Part shown: positions 53,811 through 62,592 of the stretch, piece after piece | Layout of the letters: each line of letters opens with the position of its first letter | How positions within the stretch are numbered: the first letter of the stretch is position 1 | Assembly (NCBI RefSeq): GCF_021502585.1 | Contig: NZ_JAKFGM010000001.1 | Coordinates: forward strand, 1,116,001 to 1,180,000 | Origin: Sphingomonas cremea | GTDB lineage: Bacteria; Pseudomonadota; Alphaproteobacteria; Sphingomonadales; Sphingomonadaceae | Reading direction: 5' to 3' | Length of the DNA: 64,000 nucleotides | Position numbers and translations under genes: made by a program | The notes under the pieces: model-generated | Told to the model about the DNA's origin: nothing | Databases searched by the model: none | What the model saw: only the letters and a program-made list of their open reading frames with translations

Positions 53811-53981
53811 AAAGGGTCATTCCTGGCGCGGGGTCGTAACAAGCATTCAGACGCGCGGATGCCCATTGCTATAGAATTTGTAGCGGGTTCCTTCAATTCG
53901 TGAACTTAAGCTCGGATTGCCGATCTGGCATTTTACGCGGGGGCCCCGAATCTTCGGCGCTCCCGGAAAAGGAAATCTCCT

Positions 53982-54854
53982 TTGGGAATTCGCGCCAAGT
54001 TCAACCTGATGGTGCTTGCGGTTGCCATCGTGGGAGTCGGCCTGTTCGTGCTTGCGGCCAACCCCCTGGTTGACGGCGTGGCCCGGGACGAAGTCCTCCA
54101 AAGTGCCCGCATCATGATGGAAAGCGCGTCTGGCGCCCGAAAGTACACGTCGGAGCAGATCACACCGCTGCTCAATGATCGGATCGAACATCAGTTCTAT
54201 CCTCAAGCGGTGTCAGCTTATGCAGCGAAGCGGAGCGCCGACGTGATACACTCCAAGAATCCTGAATTTACCTATCGCGAAGCCGCCCTGAACCCCACCA
54301 ATCCTCAAGATCGCGCTTCCGACTGGGAGGCGGACATAATCGAGCAATTCCGGGCCAGCCCGTCGAAGGAAGAAATTTCGCTCGTGCGATCGACGCCGAC
54401 GGGGCGGTTTATCGTACTTTCCCGCCCGATTGCGGCCAAGCCCGCCTGCATGGAGTGTCACAGTACTGCGGCCAGCGCCCCGGCTTCAATGGTCGAAATT
54501 TATGGTGACAAGAACGGGTTCGGATGGAAGCCCAATGATATTATTGCCGCGCAAGTCGTTTCGGTGCCGATGAACGCATCACTGATCCGTGCCGAGCATA
54601 TTCGACGGCTGTTCGTCGTGCCCTTCGGCGCCTTCCTCGTAATGCTGTTTATCGCCATCAATCTCCTTCTGCATTTCGTTGTGATCCGGCCGATCGAAGG
54701 AATCACGACGGCCGCCGAAGCAGTCAGCCTGGGTGATCTCGATGCACCCGAATATGTCTATGAAAGCTCCGACGAGCTCGGCCGATTGAGCTCATCCTTC
54801 ACCAGGATGCACCGCAGCATCATCCAGGCATTTCGTATGCTTGGACAGGGTTAG
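53982..54854 (+). CDS. Tll0287/DUF3365-like heme membrane sensor with HAMP
   Basis: 290 residues from TTG 53982, which has a AAAGGAAA ribosome-binding site. A first membrane helix (NLMVLAVAIVGVGLFVLAA) precedes a periplasmic domain (about 30-205) of the Tll0287/DUF3365 type. It has one c-type heme motif in PACMECHSTA (Cys156-His160). A second helix (VPFGAFLVMLFIAINLLLHF) leads into a HAMP linker (VIRPIEGITTAAEAVSLGDLD). There is no output domain. The next gene, a TIR protein, follows at once and could serve as the output. Confidence 0.85.
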   Translation: MGIRAKFNLMVLAVAIVGVGLFVLAANPLVDGVARDEVLQSARIMMESASGARKYTSEQITPLLNDRIEHQFYPQAVSAYAAKRSADVIHSKNPEFTYREAALNPTNPQDRASDWEADIIEQFRASPSKEEISLVRSTPTGRFIVLSRPIAAKPACMECHSTAASAPASMVEIYGDKNGFGWKPNDIIAAQVVSVPMNASLIRAEHIRRLFVVPFGAFLVMLFIAINLLLHFVVIRPIEGITTAAEAVSLGDLDAPEYVYESSDELGRLSSSFTRMHRSIIQAFRMLGQG

Positions 54855-54858
54855 TCGA

Positions 54859-55725
54859 ATGTCGCTCGCCGGCGCAGCCCAGAAGGACCTCTGCTTCATC
54901 AGCTATTCCCGCAACGACGAACAATTCGCCTTGCGCTTTGCCAACGATCTCCGGTCCGCGGAGGTCGCGACTTGGGTTGATCAGCTCGACATCCGCCCCA
55001 GCGAGCATTGGGACCGCGCAGTCGAGCGCGCCATTGTCGGCTGTCGCTGCGTTGTCGTGCTACTTTCGCCCCGCTCGGTCGCTTCCGAAAATGTCGCCGA
55101 CGAGATCAGTCTTTCGATCGATTTGCGCAAGACCATCCTGCCGGTGATGATCGAGCCGTGCAGATTGCCTCTGCGTTTGACGCGAATGCACCTGATCGAC
55201 GCGACCGCCAGCTATGCGTCCGCCCTGAAGCAGTGCCTTGCCGAGATCAGAAGCATCGTGTCCGGAAACTCGCCTCCGCCGGCGCCGGATCCGGAGAGCT
55301 TGGCCTCGGTCAAAGGCCACCTCGCCAAAGTGATGGGACCAATCGCTTCCATATTGGTCGATCGCGCGGCCGCCCGCGCCACGTCGATCGAGGATATCTA
55401 CAGCCTCCTGGCACGGCATATCCCCAATGATAGGGATCGCGAGCAATTCGTTTCGATGACGCCCCGGGTCGTCGGTGCGACCGATGACGAAAGACCCGTG
55501 GCAACGATGGACCCGGCAGCGAAAACAGAGTCCATCTCCCCGTTCGAGCTAGAGAGGATTGCAACTGCCTTGACCAAATTCCTGGGCCCGATCGCGACGA
55601 TCGTGGTTAGGGAAGAAAGCAAGACCTCTGGCACTGTCAGGCAATTGGGATGCAGGCTTGCCGGAATGCTATCATCGGATGAGGATCGCGAGCGCCTGCT
55701 CAGGGAAATAGGAGCGCACTGCTAG
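54859..55725 (+). CDS. TIR domain protein with two C-terminal repeats
   Basis: About 288 residues from ATG 54859 (54841 is possible and would overlap the heme gene). Residues 1-130 form a TIR domain: DLCFISYSRNDEQFALRFAN, then ATWVDQLDIRPSEHWDRAVE with a Glu in the expected helix, VVLLSPRSVASENVADEIS and LPVMIEPCRLP. After about residue 150 two similar segments occur: HLAKVMGPIASILVDRAA and ALTKFLGPIATIVVREES. Each is followed by a helical DREQ/DRER end; similar GPIA repeats occur at the ends of other bacterial signalling proteins. No membrane segment. Coupled to the heme-HAMP gene. Confidence 0.86.
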   Translation: MSLAGAAQKDLCFISYSRNDEQFALRFANDLRSAEVATWVDQLDIRPSEHWDRAVERAIVGCRCVVVLLSPRSVASENVADEISLSIDLRKTILPVMIEPCRLPLRLTRMHLIDATASYASALKQCLAEIRSIVSGNSPPPAPDPESLASVKGHLAKVMGPIASILVDRAAARATSIEDIYSLLARHIPNDRDREQFVSMTPRVVGATDDERPVATMDPAAKTESISPFELERIATALTKFLGPIATIVVREESKTSGTVRQLGCRLAGMLSSDEDRERLLREIGAHC

Positions 55726-55917
55726 CAATTAGGATAACCCGGGAACGAGGGGCACCCTAGGCGCCGAGATGCCCTCCTGAAATTAAACTTGCGTTAAATT
55801 AACGAAAATGCTTGGCCGGTCGAGGAACGACGCCGCTAGTAGGCGTGCCGCTTTGAACCGCGATGCCGTTCCCAAGAGCTGCGGAAGCGTCAGCTTTCCG
55901 CAAGAGGGAGCAAATCT

Positions 55918-56358
55918 ATGCGAAAGTTGGTTTTGGCTGCGCTCGGCGCAGCAACAATGGCATTTGCCGTTCCGGCCCCTGCCCAGGAACTGCCGCTGAA
56001 GTCCGGGGAATATTGGGACGTTGCAGCGATCTCCGTCGATGATGGGCATTTCCCTGATTATGTTGATTTCCTGGCCGGAGAGTTCCGCAAGCGGAATGAC
56101 TTCTCGGTTTCGAAGGGCTGGATCAAAGGCTATCGCATCTTTGCCAACGTCAATCCCCGGGATGGCGAGCCCGACCTCTATCTCGTCACGATTTTCGATC
56201 ATGTGTCTACGCCCGCTGAAGACATTCAGCGCGAAAAGGAAATGAATGCGTTCATGGCGCAATCTACGCGTCAGTCGGCGGCTGGTAGCGGGCACCGCGC
56301 CACATATCGCAAGCTGAGAGGCGATATGCTGCTCCAGGAATTGGTTTGGTCACGATAA
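55918..56358 (+). CDS. Secreted protein with dimeric alpha/beta-barrel-like features
   Basis: 146 residues with a signal peptide (VLAALGAATMAFAVPAPAQ). The mature part begins LKSGEYWDVAAISVDDGHFP and has KGWIKGYRIFANVNPRD, then DLYLVTIFDHVSTPAED. This resembles NIPSNAP-like or dimeric ferredoxin-like domains, but the call is weak. A GAGGGAGC ribosome-binding site precedes the ATG. It is followed by a strong hairpin. Confidence 0.7.
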   Translation: MRKLVLAALGAATMAFAVPAPAQELPLKSGEYWDVAAISVDDGHFPDYVDFLAGEFRKRNDFSVSKGWIKGYRIFANVNPRDGEPDLYLVTIFDHVSTPAEDIQREKEMNAFMAQSTRQSAAGSGHRATYRKLRGDMLLQELVWSR

Positions 56359-56365
56359 GTTGACG

Positions 56366-56395
56366 AAGGGCGCCGCAGCGATGTGCGGCGCCCTT
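56366..56395 (+). terminator. Terminator hairpin
   Basis: An 11-bp perfect stem (aagggcgccgc at 56366-56376 with gcggcgccctt at 56385-56395) follows the stop at 56358. The tract after it is cccttcgc, so it is likely Rho-assisted or weak. Confidence 0.6.
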
Positions 56396-56498
56396 CCCTT
56401 CGCATTGGCTTCAAGTCGCAAGTCGTCATTAGCCGACTGGCCGAATTCCACACTTATACGTCTTGGGTTTGCCACGATTGGCGGCTAGGTGCGCCGCC

Positions 56499-58366
56499 AT
56501 GCTGACCATCAATGGAATCACCGTGCGCCTTGGCGGGCGTACAATCCTCGACCGCGCCACCGCTGCGATCCCGCCGGGAAGCAAGTTGGGGCTGATCGGG
56601 CGGAACGGCGCCGGCAAGTCCACGCTGATGAAAGTCATCGTTGGCCAGCTTGAAGCCGACGAGGGCGAAATCGAAATGCCTCGGCGCACGAAGCTCGGCT
56701 ATATTGCACAGGAAGCGCCGAGCGGCACCGCGACTCCGTTCGAAACCGTGCTTGCTGCCGATTTCGAGCGCGCGGACCTGATGGCCGAGGCCGACCACTG
56801 CACGGACCCTCACCGGCTTGGCGACATCCATGATCGATTGCTCGCGATCGATGCCTACAGCGCGCCTGCGCGGGCGGGGCGTATCCTCCTGGGCCTTGGA
56901 TTTGACGAGCAAATGCAGGGCTTGCCCCTCGACAGCTATTCGGGCGGCTGGAAAATGCGGGTCGCGCTCGCGGCATTGCTCTTCTCAACGCCGGACGTGC
57001 TGCTGCTCGACGAACCGTCAAACCACCTCGACCTTGAAGCCACGTTGTGGCTCGAGAACTTCCTGAAAAATTACGCCGGCACGCTGATCGTGATCAGTCA
57101 CGAACGCGACCTTCTCAACAATGTCGTCGATACCATCCTCCACCTGGAACGCGGAAAGATTAGCCTCTACTCCGGCAATTACGACGGCTTCGAACGCCAG
57201 CGCGCTGAGCGCGCCGCGCAGATCGCCGCTGCGCGCGCGTCACAGGACGCGCAACGGGCCCGACTGCAGGACTATATCGCCCGTAACAGCGCACGGGCAT
57301 CGACCGCCAAGCAGGCCCAGTCCCGCGCAAAAATGCTGGCGCGAATGCAGCCGATCGCCGCGCTGGTCGACGACCCGAGCCTCAGTTTCGATTTTCCGAG
57401 CCCGACGGAGCTGAAGCCGCCACTGATCACGCTTGACATGGCATCGGTCGGCTATGCCGCTGACACGCCGGTCCTGCGGCGGCTCAACCTGCGCATCGAT
57501 CCCGACGATCGCATCGCGCTGCTCGGCCGCAACGGCAACGGCAAGACCACCCTCGCCCGCTTGCTGGCCGCACAGCTCAAGCCGATGGAAGGCGCCGTCA
57601 ACGCCTCCGGTAAGATGCGCGTCGGCTATTTCACCCAGTACCAGGTCGAAGAATTGCACGGCGACGATACCCCGCTCCAGCACATGACCCGGGCGATGGA
57701 GGGGATGACCCCAGGTGCAGTGCGTGCCCAACTGGGCCGTTTCGGCTTTTCAGGCGAAAAGGCCACGACGCTGGTTGGTAAGCTGTCCGGCGGCGAGCGC
57801 GCTCGCCTGGCCCTGGCGCTGATCACCCGCGATGCACCGCACCTGCTCATCCTCGACGAGCCGACCAACCACCTCGACGTCGATGCCCGTGAAGCACTGG
57901 TCCAGGCGCTTAACGGCTATGATGGCGCCGTCATCCTCATCAGCCACGACCGCCACATGGTCGAACTGACCGCCGATCGCCTGGTACTCGTCGATCATGG
58001 AGAGGCGGTCGATTATGCCGGCAGCATCGACGATATATCGACTTCGTCCTCGGCCGTAACCAACCGAAGGCGGAGCGAAAGCCGAAGATCTCGAAGGCCG
58101 ACCGCAAGGCCGGATCAAAAGCACGCGAGGACGCGCGCGCGCTCAGGAAGGCCGCCGCGGAGGCCGAAGCGGCCAGCGCCCGGCTCGCCGCGCAATGCTC
58201 GGCGCTCGACCGAGCGATGTTCGATCCCGCTAGCGCCGAGCCAGATTTGGCGTCGCTGCCAATGACCGAACTCAGCCGTCGTCGTGCAAAGCTCGCGGCG
58301 GATCTGGAGGCAGCGGAAGCACGCTGGCTCGAAGCAAGCGAGCAACTGGAGCAACTGGCAGCCTGA
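56499..58366 (+). CDS. ABC-F family ATPase, frameshifted near the 3' end
   Basis: A cytoplasmic double-ATPase of the ABC-F (Uup-like) type. Domain 1 has GLIGRNGAGKSTLMKV, SYSGGWKMRVALAAL and LLLDEPSNHLDLEA. Domain 2 has ALLGRNGNGKTTLARL, KLSGGERARLALAL and LLILDEPTNHLDV. They are joined by a linker with a basic helix. The frame is normal to about 58031, where DYAGSIDD should continue with YIDFVLGR. The continuation is there but in the -1 frame (58034-58366), running AERKPKISKADRK to an Ala/Glu-rich coiled tail ending EQLEQLAA. The unshifted frame instead runs into basic nonsense and stops at 58265. One lost base explains it; ATPase parts are intact. Confidence 0.82.
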
Positions 58367-58427
58367 TTCCCTTTATAGGCGCATTGCTCCGGTTGAGGCG
58401 GCAAGTGTTTCGTCCGGGAATCCACGT

Positions 58428-58877
58428 ATGGTTCGAAGGTCGGCCTTCGTTCAGTTTGCCATTCTCACGGAATGGCGGGACCTTATGGTGCGGCGGCGAC
58501 TAGCGACCACAATAGCGGAGGCAGGTCATTCCATTTCCAGCTTCGTCGCTGATGCTGCCGCGCAACCGCTTTGCCAAGCTGGGGTCATTGCCTTTTGCAT
58601 CCTGTGGTGGGCCACTGGCCTACCCACTGATGTGTTGACGGCAACACTTTCCATTCTGGCAATCACACTCACACAGATGGTTCTCAATCGGCAAAAATTG
58701 CGAGAGGAAGATGATCGTCGCCGCGACGTAGCCATGCATGCAAAGCTTGACGAGTTGCTCCGCGCAGAGAAATTGGCTCGCAAGGAACTGGCGGGAATCG
58801 AAGAGCTCGAAGAAGAGGAGATCGCCGCACTCAAGCTAAGGCTGGCAGCGCCGCTGCGCAGCAAAGCGGACGAATAG
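58428..58877 (+). CDS. Low-affinity iron permease-like membrane protein
   Basis: About 149 residues from ATG 58428 (58485 also possible). Two hydrophobic stretches are seen (LCQAGVIAFCILWWATGLP; LTATLSILAITLTQMVL). The tail is charged: HAKLDELLRAEKLARKELAG, then EELEEEEIAALK, as in the low-affinity iron permease family. That pfam name gives no proof of iron transport in bacteria. It starts 61 bp after the ABC-F gene end. Confidence 0.72.
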   Translation: MVRRSAFVQFAILTEWRDLMVRRRLATTIAEAGHSISSFVADAAAQPLCQAGVIAFCILWWATGLPTDVLTATLSILAITLTQMVLNRQKLREEDDRRRDVAMHAKLDELLRAEKLARKELAGIEELEEEEIAALKLRLAAPLRSKADE

Positions 58878-58957
58878 TTTCGGCCAGTCGTCCCGCATCG
58901 CTTAGGTCCGCAATGAGCTGAAATCGGACGTTGCCAACGAACTGAAACGAACCTCAG

Positions 58958-59476
58958 TCAGACCCGACGCCAACTCAAAACATTGTGGCTGCCTGATGTG
59001 GAAGTGGCACGCGGTATGGTTGTCAGTGTGACGACATCTCCGACGAGCTTCACCTTCCTGCGATAATCAATGCCGATCTCTGTCGGATCGAGGGAAGAAA
59101 CCACGAAGTGAGTGACCACAGATTTCGCTCGGTCGAACTCATACCGTCCGTAATAGGCATAGTAGCTGTGGAGATAGGCAAGCTGCTGATCGGCCGGCAA
59201 ATTCTTAAAGTCGACATCCTCCGGCAACGGCGGCCTGGCACTCGCGATCTGCACTGACATCATGCCGTTCGGTTCGTAAACGATGAGTCCGCTGTAAGGT
59301 CGAGGAAGATCATTCCAGGGGCCCGTTCTTCCGTCCTTTTGAACCGTCATTGCATCAATCAGCGACCATGCGCCGACCAGAGGGACGCGGGACTGCGAAT
59401 GATGTTTCGCAGGTGCCGCCTGCGCGGCCATCGGCAAGACAAGCCCGGCGGCAAGGACGTCACGGCGCTTCAGCAT
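58958..59476 (-). CDS. Secreted lipocalin-like protein
   Basis: 172 residues with a twin-Arg-like signal (MLKRRDVLAAGLVLPMAAQA). The lipocalin-like pattern reads LVGAWSLIDAMTVQKDGRTG, then YSGLIVYEPNGMMSVQIAS and YYAYYGRYEFDRAKSVVTHF. A beta-barrel binding small hydrophobic molecules is likely. The ligand is unknown. A hairpin-repeat copy lies on each side. Confidence 0.8.
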   Translation of the reverse strand: MLKRRDVLAAGLVLPMAAQAAPAKHHSQSRVPLVGAWSLIDAMTVQKDGRTGPWNDLPRPYSGLIVYEPNGMMSVQIASARPPLPEDVDFKNLPADQQLAYLHSYYAYYGRYEFDRAKSVVTHFVVSSLDPTEIGIDYRRKVKLVGDVVTLTTIPRATSTSGSHNVLSWRRV

Positions 59477-59514
59477 GATCCACCCCCTCTCGAAACGGCA
59501 ACGCTAACAGATGA

Positions 59515-59553
59515 GCTAATGTCCGCAATGAGTGGAAAGCGCACATTAGGCGG
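59515..59553. repeat. Intergenic hairpin repeat
   Basis: GCTAATGTCCGCAATGAGTGG followed by AAAGCGCACATTAGGC, a good inverted repeat (CTAATGTCCGC with GCGCACATTAG). It is one of the clearest copies of the family. Confidence 0.65.
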
Positions 59554-59556
59554 CAC

Positions 59557-59584
59557 GGCTCCGGCTCCGGCTCCGGCTCCGGCT
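59557..59584 (+). repeat. 6-bp tandem repeat
   Basis: GGCTCC repeated four times and followed by GGCT, just before the small membrane protein gene. No known function; prone to slippage. Confidence 0.6.
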
Positions 59585-59653
59585 GTCCGTAAATCCGTTG
59601 GAGACTTCAAAGCCAATCGGGTAAGCCCGCGAACTGGGTGGAGGAGACCGATC

Positions 59654-59983
59654 ATGCCAAATGGAGTCACCCCGGAGCTACTGAACTTCATCATCACGCT
59701 TTGTCAGCTCATGCTGATTGCGTTCGGAATACTCATCGCGGGTGCGGCCGTTGTCTACTCAACCATGTTCTGGAAGGGAAACTTCTCCGGCGCGAGCATT
59801 GCCCGGATATTGCAGCAAACCGATATTCCGAAACTGGCGACCATTATCCTTATAGTCCTGGCTGCTTCGCTGCTTGGCCTTCTTGGAGTCATCGCTGGCG
59901 AGGCGGTGATAGCCCTCCTCAGCGGAATCGCCGGTTATGTGCTCGGCAATCGTGCCGCGCCTAAAGAGTCCGCAGCTGACTGA
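59654..59983 (+). CDS. Small two- or three-TM membrane protein
   Basis: 109 residues from ATG 59654 with a GGAGGAGA ribosome-binding site. Hydrophobic segments lie at about 8-35 (IITLCQLMLIAFGILIAGAA) and 60-98 (two helices, AASLLGLLGVIAGEAVIALL). The tail is short and charged. No family recognised. The longer frame from 59339 runs antisense through the lipocalin gene and is rejected. Confidence 0.65.
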   Translation: MPNGVTPELLNFIITLCQLMLIAFGILIAGAAVVYSTMFWKGNFSGASIARILQQTDIPKLATIILIVLAASLLGLLGVIAGEAVIALLSGIAGYVLGNRAAPKESAAD

Positions 59984-60182
59984 GCTCTAATGCCCGCAAT
60001 GCGTCCAAGACGGACAAGGGATTAAGCCCGGGCAATCAATCCGGATCGATATGGAGGCCGACGTTCGGCGAGATATTTCCGGCGTTCAATGGCCGCGCAG
60101 TTGTGTCCAGAAGAAGCGCGCTGTCTTGCTGAAGGCAGCTCGCGGTTGCCGGGTGCATGCCCTTTTTGTCGGAGAGTCCAGC

Positions 60183-61100
60183 GTGAAAATTGCCGTCAGC
60201 ATTGGGTTCTTGGCGCTGCTCGCGGGAGCGACCGTCGGAGTTGCTCTTGCAGGGCCCGCTTACGCTTCAGTTGAAAGCCGGGTGCCGGTGGCTTCTGGCG
60301 TCACTCTTCGCGTCACCGAAAGCGGCGATGCAAATTCAAGGCCTCCAATCATATTCATTCCCGGCTGGAGCGCTGGCGCCGATATCTGGCAGGGCCAGAT
60401 CGACCGTTTTGACGATGCCTATCGCGTCATCGCCTTCGACCCTCGTTCGCAAGGTGACTCAACCAAGGTAGCGAGCGGCAATACGCCGGAGCAGCGCGCG
60501 GCGGACCTCCACGCGCTATTGGCTGAGAGAAAGGTCAGCCGGCCGATACTCGTCGGCTGGTCGCAAGCTGTGCAGGATATTGCGGCTTATGTCTCGCTCT
60601 ACGGCACGCGAGATATCGCCGGGATCGTCCTTGTCGATGCGACTATTTCCAACGGCGCTAAATCAATCGCTGCGCGTCCGGAGCAGGCTGCCTTCCAATT
60701 CAGACTACTGGCCAGCTACGCCACCGATCAGGAGGAATATCTGCGCGGTATGTTCGAAGCGATCATCAGCAAACCGCAACCGCCCGGCCTGGTTGATCGG
60801 GCGATCGCAACAGGCATGAAGACACCGCCGTCAATAGGGGTCGCCATGCTCGTGGCGGATATGTTTGGAATTGATCGAACGCCGGCCTTGGCAAATATCG
60901 ATTGCCCGGTCCTCATCATCGCCTCCAGCAATTCGGAGGAGTTGGCCGAGCAGCGAGAAGAAGCGAAGCAGATTGCAAACGCACGTTTCGTCGAGATCGG
61001 AGACGCGGCGCACGCGGTGTTCCTCGATCAACCTGATCGCTTTGCCGCGGCACTCTCTGAATTTGCGGCATCGCTCGGAACGCATTCGCTCAAAAAATAG
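60183..61100 (+). CDS. Secreted alpha/beta hydrolase
   Basis: 305 residues from GTG 60183, which opens a signal peptide (IGFLALLAGATVGVALAGPA). The hydrolase pattern reads IIFIPGWSAGADIWQGQIDR, then AFDPRSQGDS and the elbow ILVGWSQAVQDIAAY. The Asp lies in ASSNSEELAEQ or nearby, and a late His is in GDAAHAVFLDQP. It probably cleaves an ester in the periplasm. The longer frame to 60051 adds non-signal sequence. A repeat copy follows. Confidence 0.85.
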   Translation: MKIAVSIGFLALLAGATVGVALAGPAYASVESRVPVASGVTLRVTESGDANSRPPIIFIPGWSAGADIWQGQIDRFDDAYRVIAFDPRSQGDSTKVASGNTPEQRAADLHALLAERKVSRPILVGWSQAVQDIAAYVSLYGTRDIAGIVLVDATISNGAKSIAARPEQAAFQFRLLASYATDQEEYLRGMFEAIISKPQPPGLVDRAIATGMKTPPSIGVAMLVADMFGIDRTPALANIDCPVLIIASSNSEELAEQREEAKQIANARFVEIGDAAHAVFLDQPDRFAAALSEFAASLGTHSLKK

Positions 61101-61108
61101 ATGCTGTT

Positions 61109-61146
61109 TAACGGCCCATTCGCAATGGGTGGAAAGCGGTCATCGG
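61109..61146. repeat. Intergenic hairpin repeat
   Basis: TAACGGCCCATTCGCAATGGG then TGGAAAGCGGTCATCGG; core TGGGTGGAAAGCGG shared with other copies. Confidence 0.5.
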
Positions 61147-61186
61147 AAACTCGCTACGATTGCGACGAGTTCAATTTTAGATTTAC

Positions 61187-61474
61187 CTACTGATGCGGGG
61201 CGGGCTGGTCCTTGTTCATACCTTCATACTTCATATGCTCCACCATCATGGACATCATGTCCCTGCACTGGGCCATCTGCTCCATCATCTGCTGATGCTT
61301 CGCAGGGTCGGCCATCATTTGATGCATCTGGTCCATGCCATGAGCGGGTGCGCCCTGCGCTGACGGTGCCATTTGATGCTCGTGCTGCGCGGGCTGCGCC
61401 GCCTTCGCAGCCACTGCTGCCAAGGCTATCCCAAGCGCGAAACCGATGGTTCCTGAACTGAAGTTGCTGCTCAT
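61187..61474 (-). CDS. Methionine/histidine-rich secreted protein
   Basis: 95 residues. A signal peptide (FALGIALAAVAAKAAQP) precedes HEHQMAPSAQ and then many Met and His residues: HGMDQMHQMMADPAK, HQQMMEQMAQCRDMMSMM, VEHMKYEGM. This is the composition of periplasmic copper-handling proteins that bind Cu(I) with methionines. No copper genes are adjacent, so the metal is inferred. The single mature Cys may also bind metal. Confidence 0.7.
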   Translation of the reverse strand: MSSNFSSGTIGFALGIALAAVAAKAAQPAQHEHQMAPSAQGAPAHGMDQMHQMMADPAKHQQMMEQMAQCRDMMSMMVEHMKYEGMNKDQPAPHQ

Positions 61475-61566
61475 CTCTATCTCCTCAAGGTTGCCGTCAA
61501 CGTCGGCTGGCCAATGCCGGTGGGCGGATTCGCAAATAAACTTAACCTATGTTATTTGCGCCGCCC

Positions 61567-61600
61567 GAGGGACGCCTGGCCGGGGGGCTGGGCGTCCCTC
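61567..61600. terminator. Hairpin between two minus-strand genes
   Basis: Stem gagggacgcc (61567-61576) with ggcgtccctc (61591-61600), just after the stop at 61616 on the minus strand; no strong U-tract there, while the plus strand has taattctacttt. Confidence 0.5.
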
Positions 61601-61615
61601 TAATTCTACTTTCCC

Positions 61616-62443
61616 TTATCGATGGGGCGGCACCGTACGGAACCGGAATGCATCCGATTTCGCGGCCGCGCCCGCGTCCGGATCGACGAGTTCGGCACGG
61701 AGAATCTTGCCGTGATGCTCGTCGACCGCGACATTTCCGATGCCGGGGCAATAATATTTTTGCTCAATGGATCCCGTATCCAGGTCTGACCACTCCTTGG
61801 TCTTCAGGCATCCGGTGAAGGTGCCGGGCGGGAAAGCGTCGTCCCTCGTCAGCTTCACTGTCACGCCGACACCGCTAACTTTGGCCTCGTCCTCGGCATG
61901 GCCCGCGTAAAATTCCTGATGATATTGGTCGCCCGCCTTGGGGTGGGCCAGCATGATGATGCCGGCCTTGGCGCCATCGACCCCGGCTTCCCATGAGCCG
62001 CCGCTCAAGGTGCAATTGCTCGGCCCGTCACAGTTTTCGCTATGTTCGCCCAGGTACCAGACATTGTCGGTATTATCCTGTGCAAACCAATCGTCCGTTC
62101 TCTCGACCAAATGTAGCGTGCCGTTGCATTCGGCATCCTCGTAAGCCAGGTCCCGCACGACCCGGGCCGTCACGCCGGCTGCGATCGCCCTGGTCTCATT
62201 GGTCACCGTCACCACGTCCACTTCGCAGCCGTCGGCTCCATCGGCCTTGTAGGTCTGCGTCGTGCCCGGCACCATCGGCAGCAACTTATTGTCGATGGTT
62301 AGCGGGTTGCTGAAATTGGCAGTGTTGAACGGGATTGAAACCACCCCGCCCGCTGCCGTCCCCGCCGGCAGCGCGATCGCGACCGACGCCGCGGTTGCAA
62401 GCCAAGCCCGATGGAAAGTGCTGTGATAGCCAATGTGCGTCAT
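61616..62443 (-). CDS. Secreted protein, unknown function
   Basis: 275 residues with a signal peptide (AWLATAASVAIALPAGTAAG). The mature part has NPLTIDNKLLPMVPGTTQTY, then GCEVDVVTVTNETRAIAAGV, WYLGEHSENC and KYYCPGIGNVAVDEHHGK. Several cysteines may form disulfides. I recall the pattern as a secreted sphingomonad/actinobacterial family of unknown role. No membrane anchor. Confidence 0.72.
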   Translation of the reverse strand: MTHIGYHSTFHRAWLATAASVAIALPAGTAAGGVVSIPFNTANFSNPLTIDNKLLPMVPGTTQTYKADGADGCEVDVVTVTNETRAIAAGVTARVVRDLAYEDAECNGTLHLVERTDDWFAQDNTDNVWYLGEHSENCDGPSNCTLSGGSWEAGVDGAKAGIIMLAHPKAGDQYHQEFYAGHAEDEAKVSGVGVTVKLTRDDAFPPGTFTGCLKTKEWSDLDTGSIEQKYYCPGIGNVAVDEHHGKILRAELVDPDAGAAAKSDAFRFRTVPPHR

Positions 62444-62592
62444 CTTCCTCCCCTTTCGTCAGGCAAGAGGAACAGGAGCCGCCGGGGCAATAAGGTCCGC
62501 GCCGGCGCTCAGCGAACGCCTCGAATATATTCGCGTAACGCCGGTGGTAACGGAGGAGGAAGGTTGCGGTTCCCCCTTTTGGGCTAAGCGCC

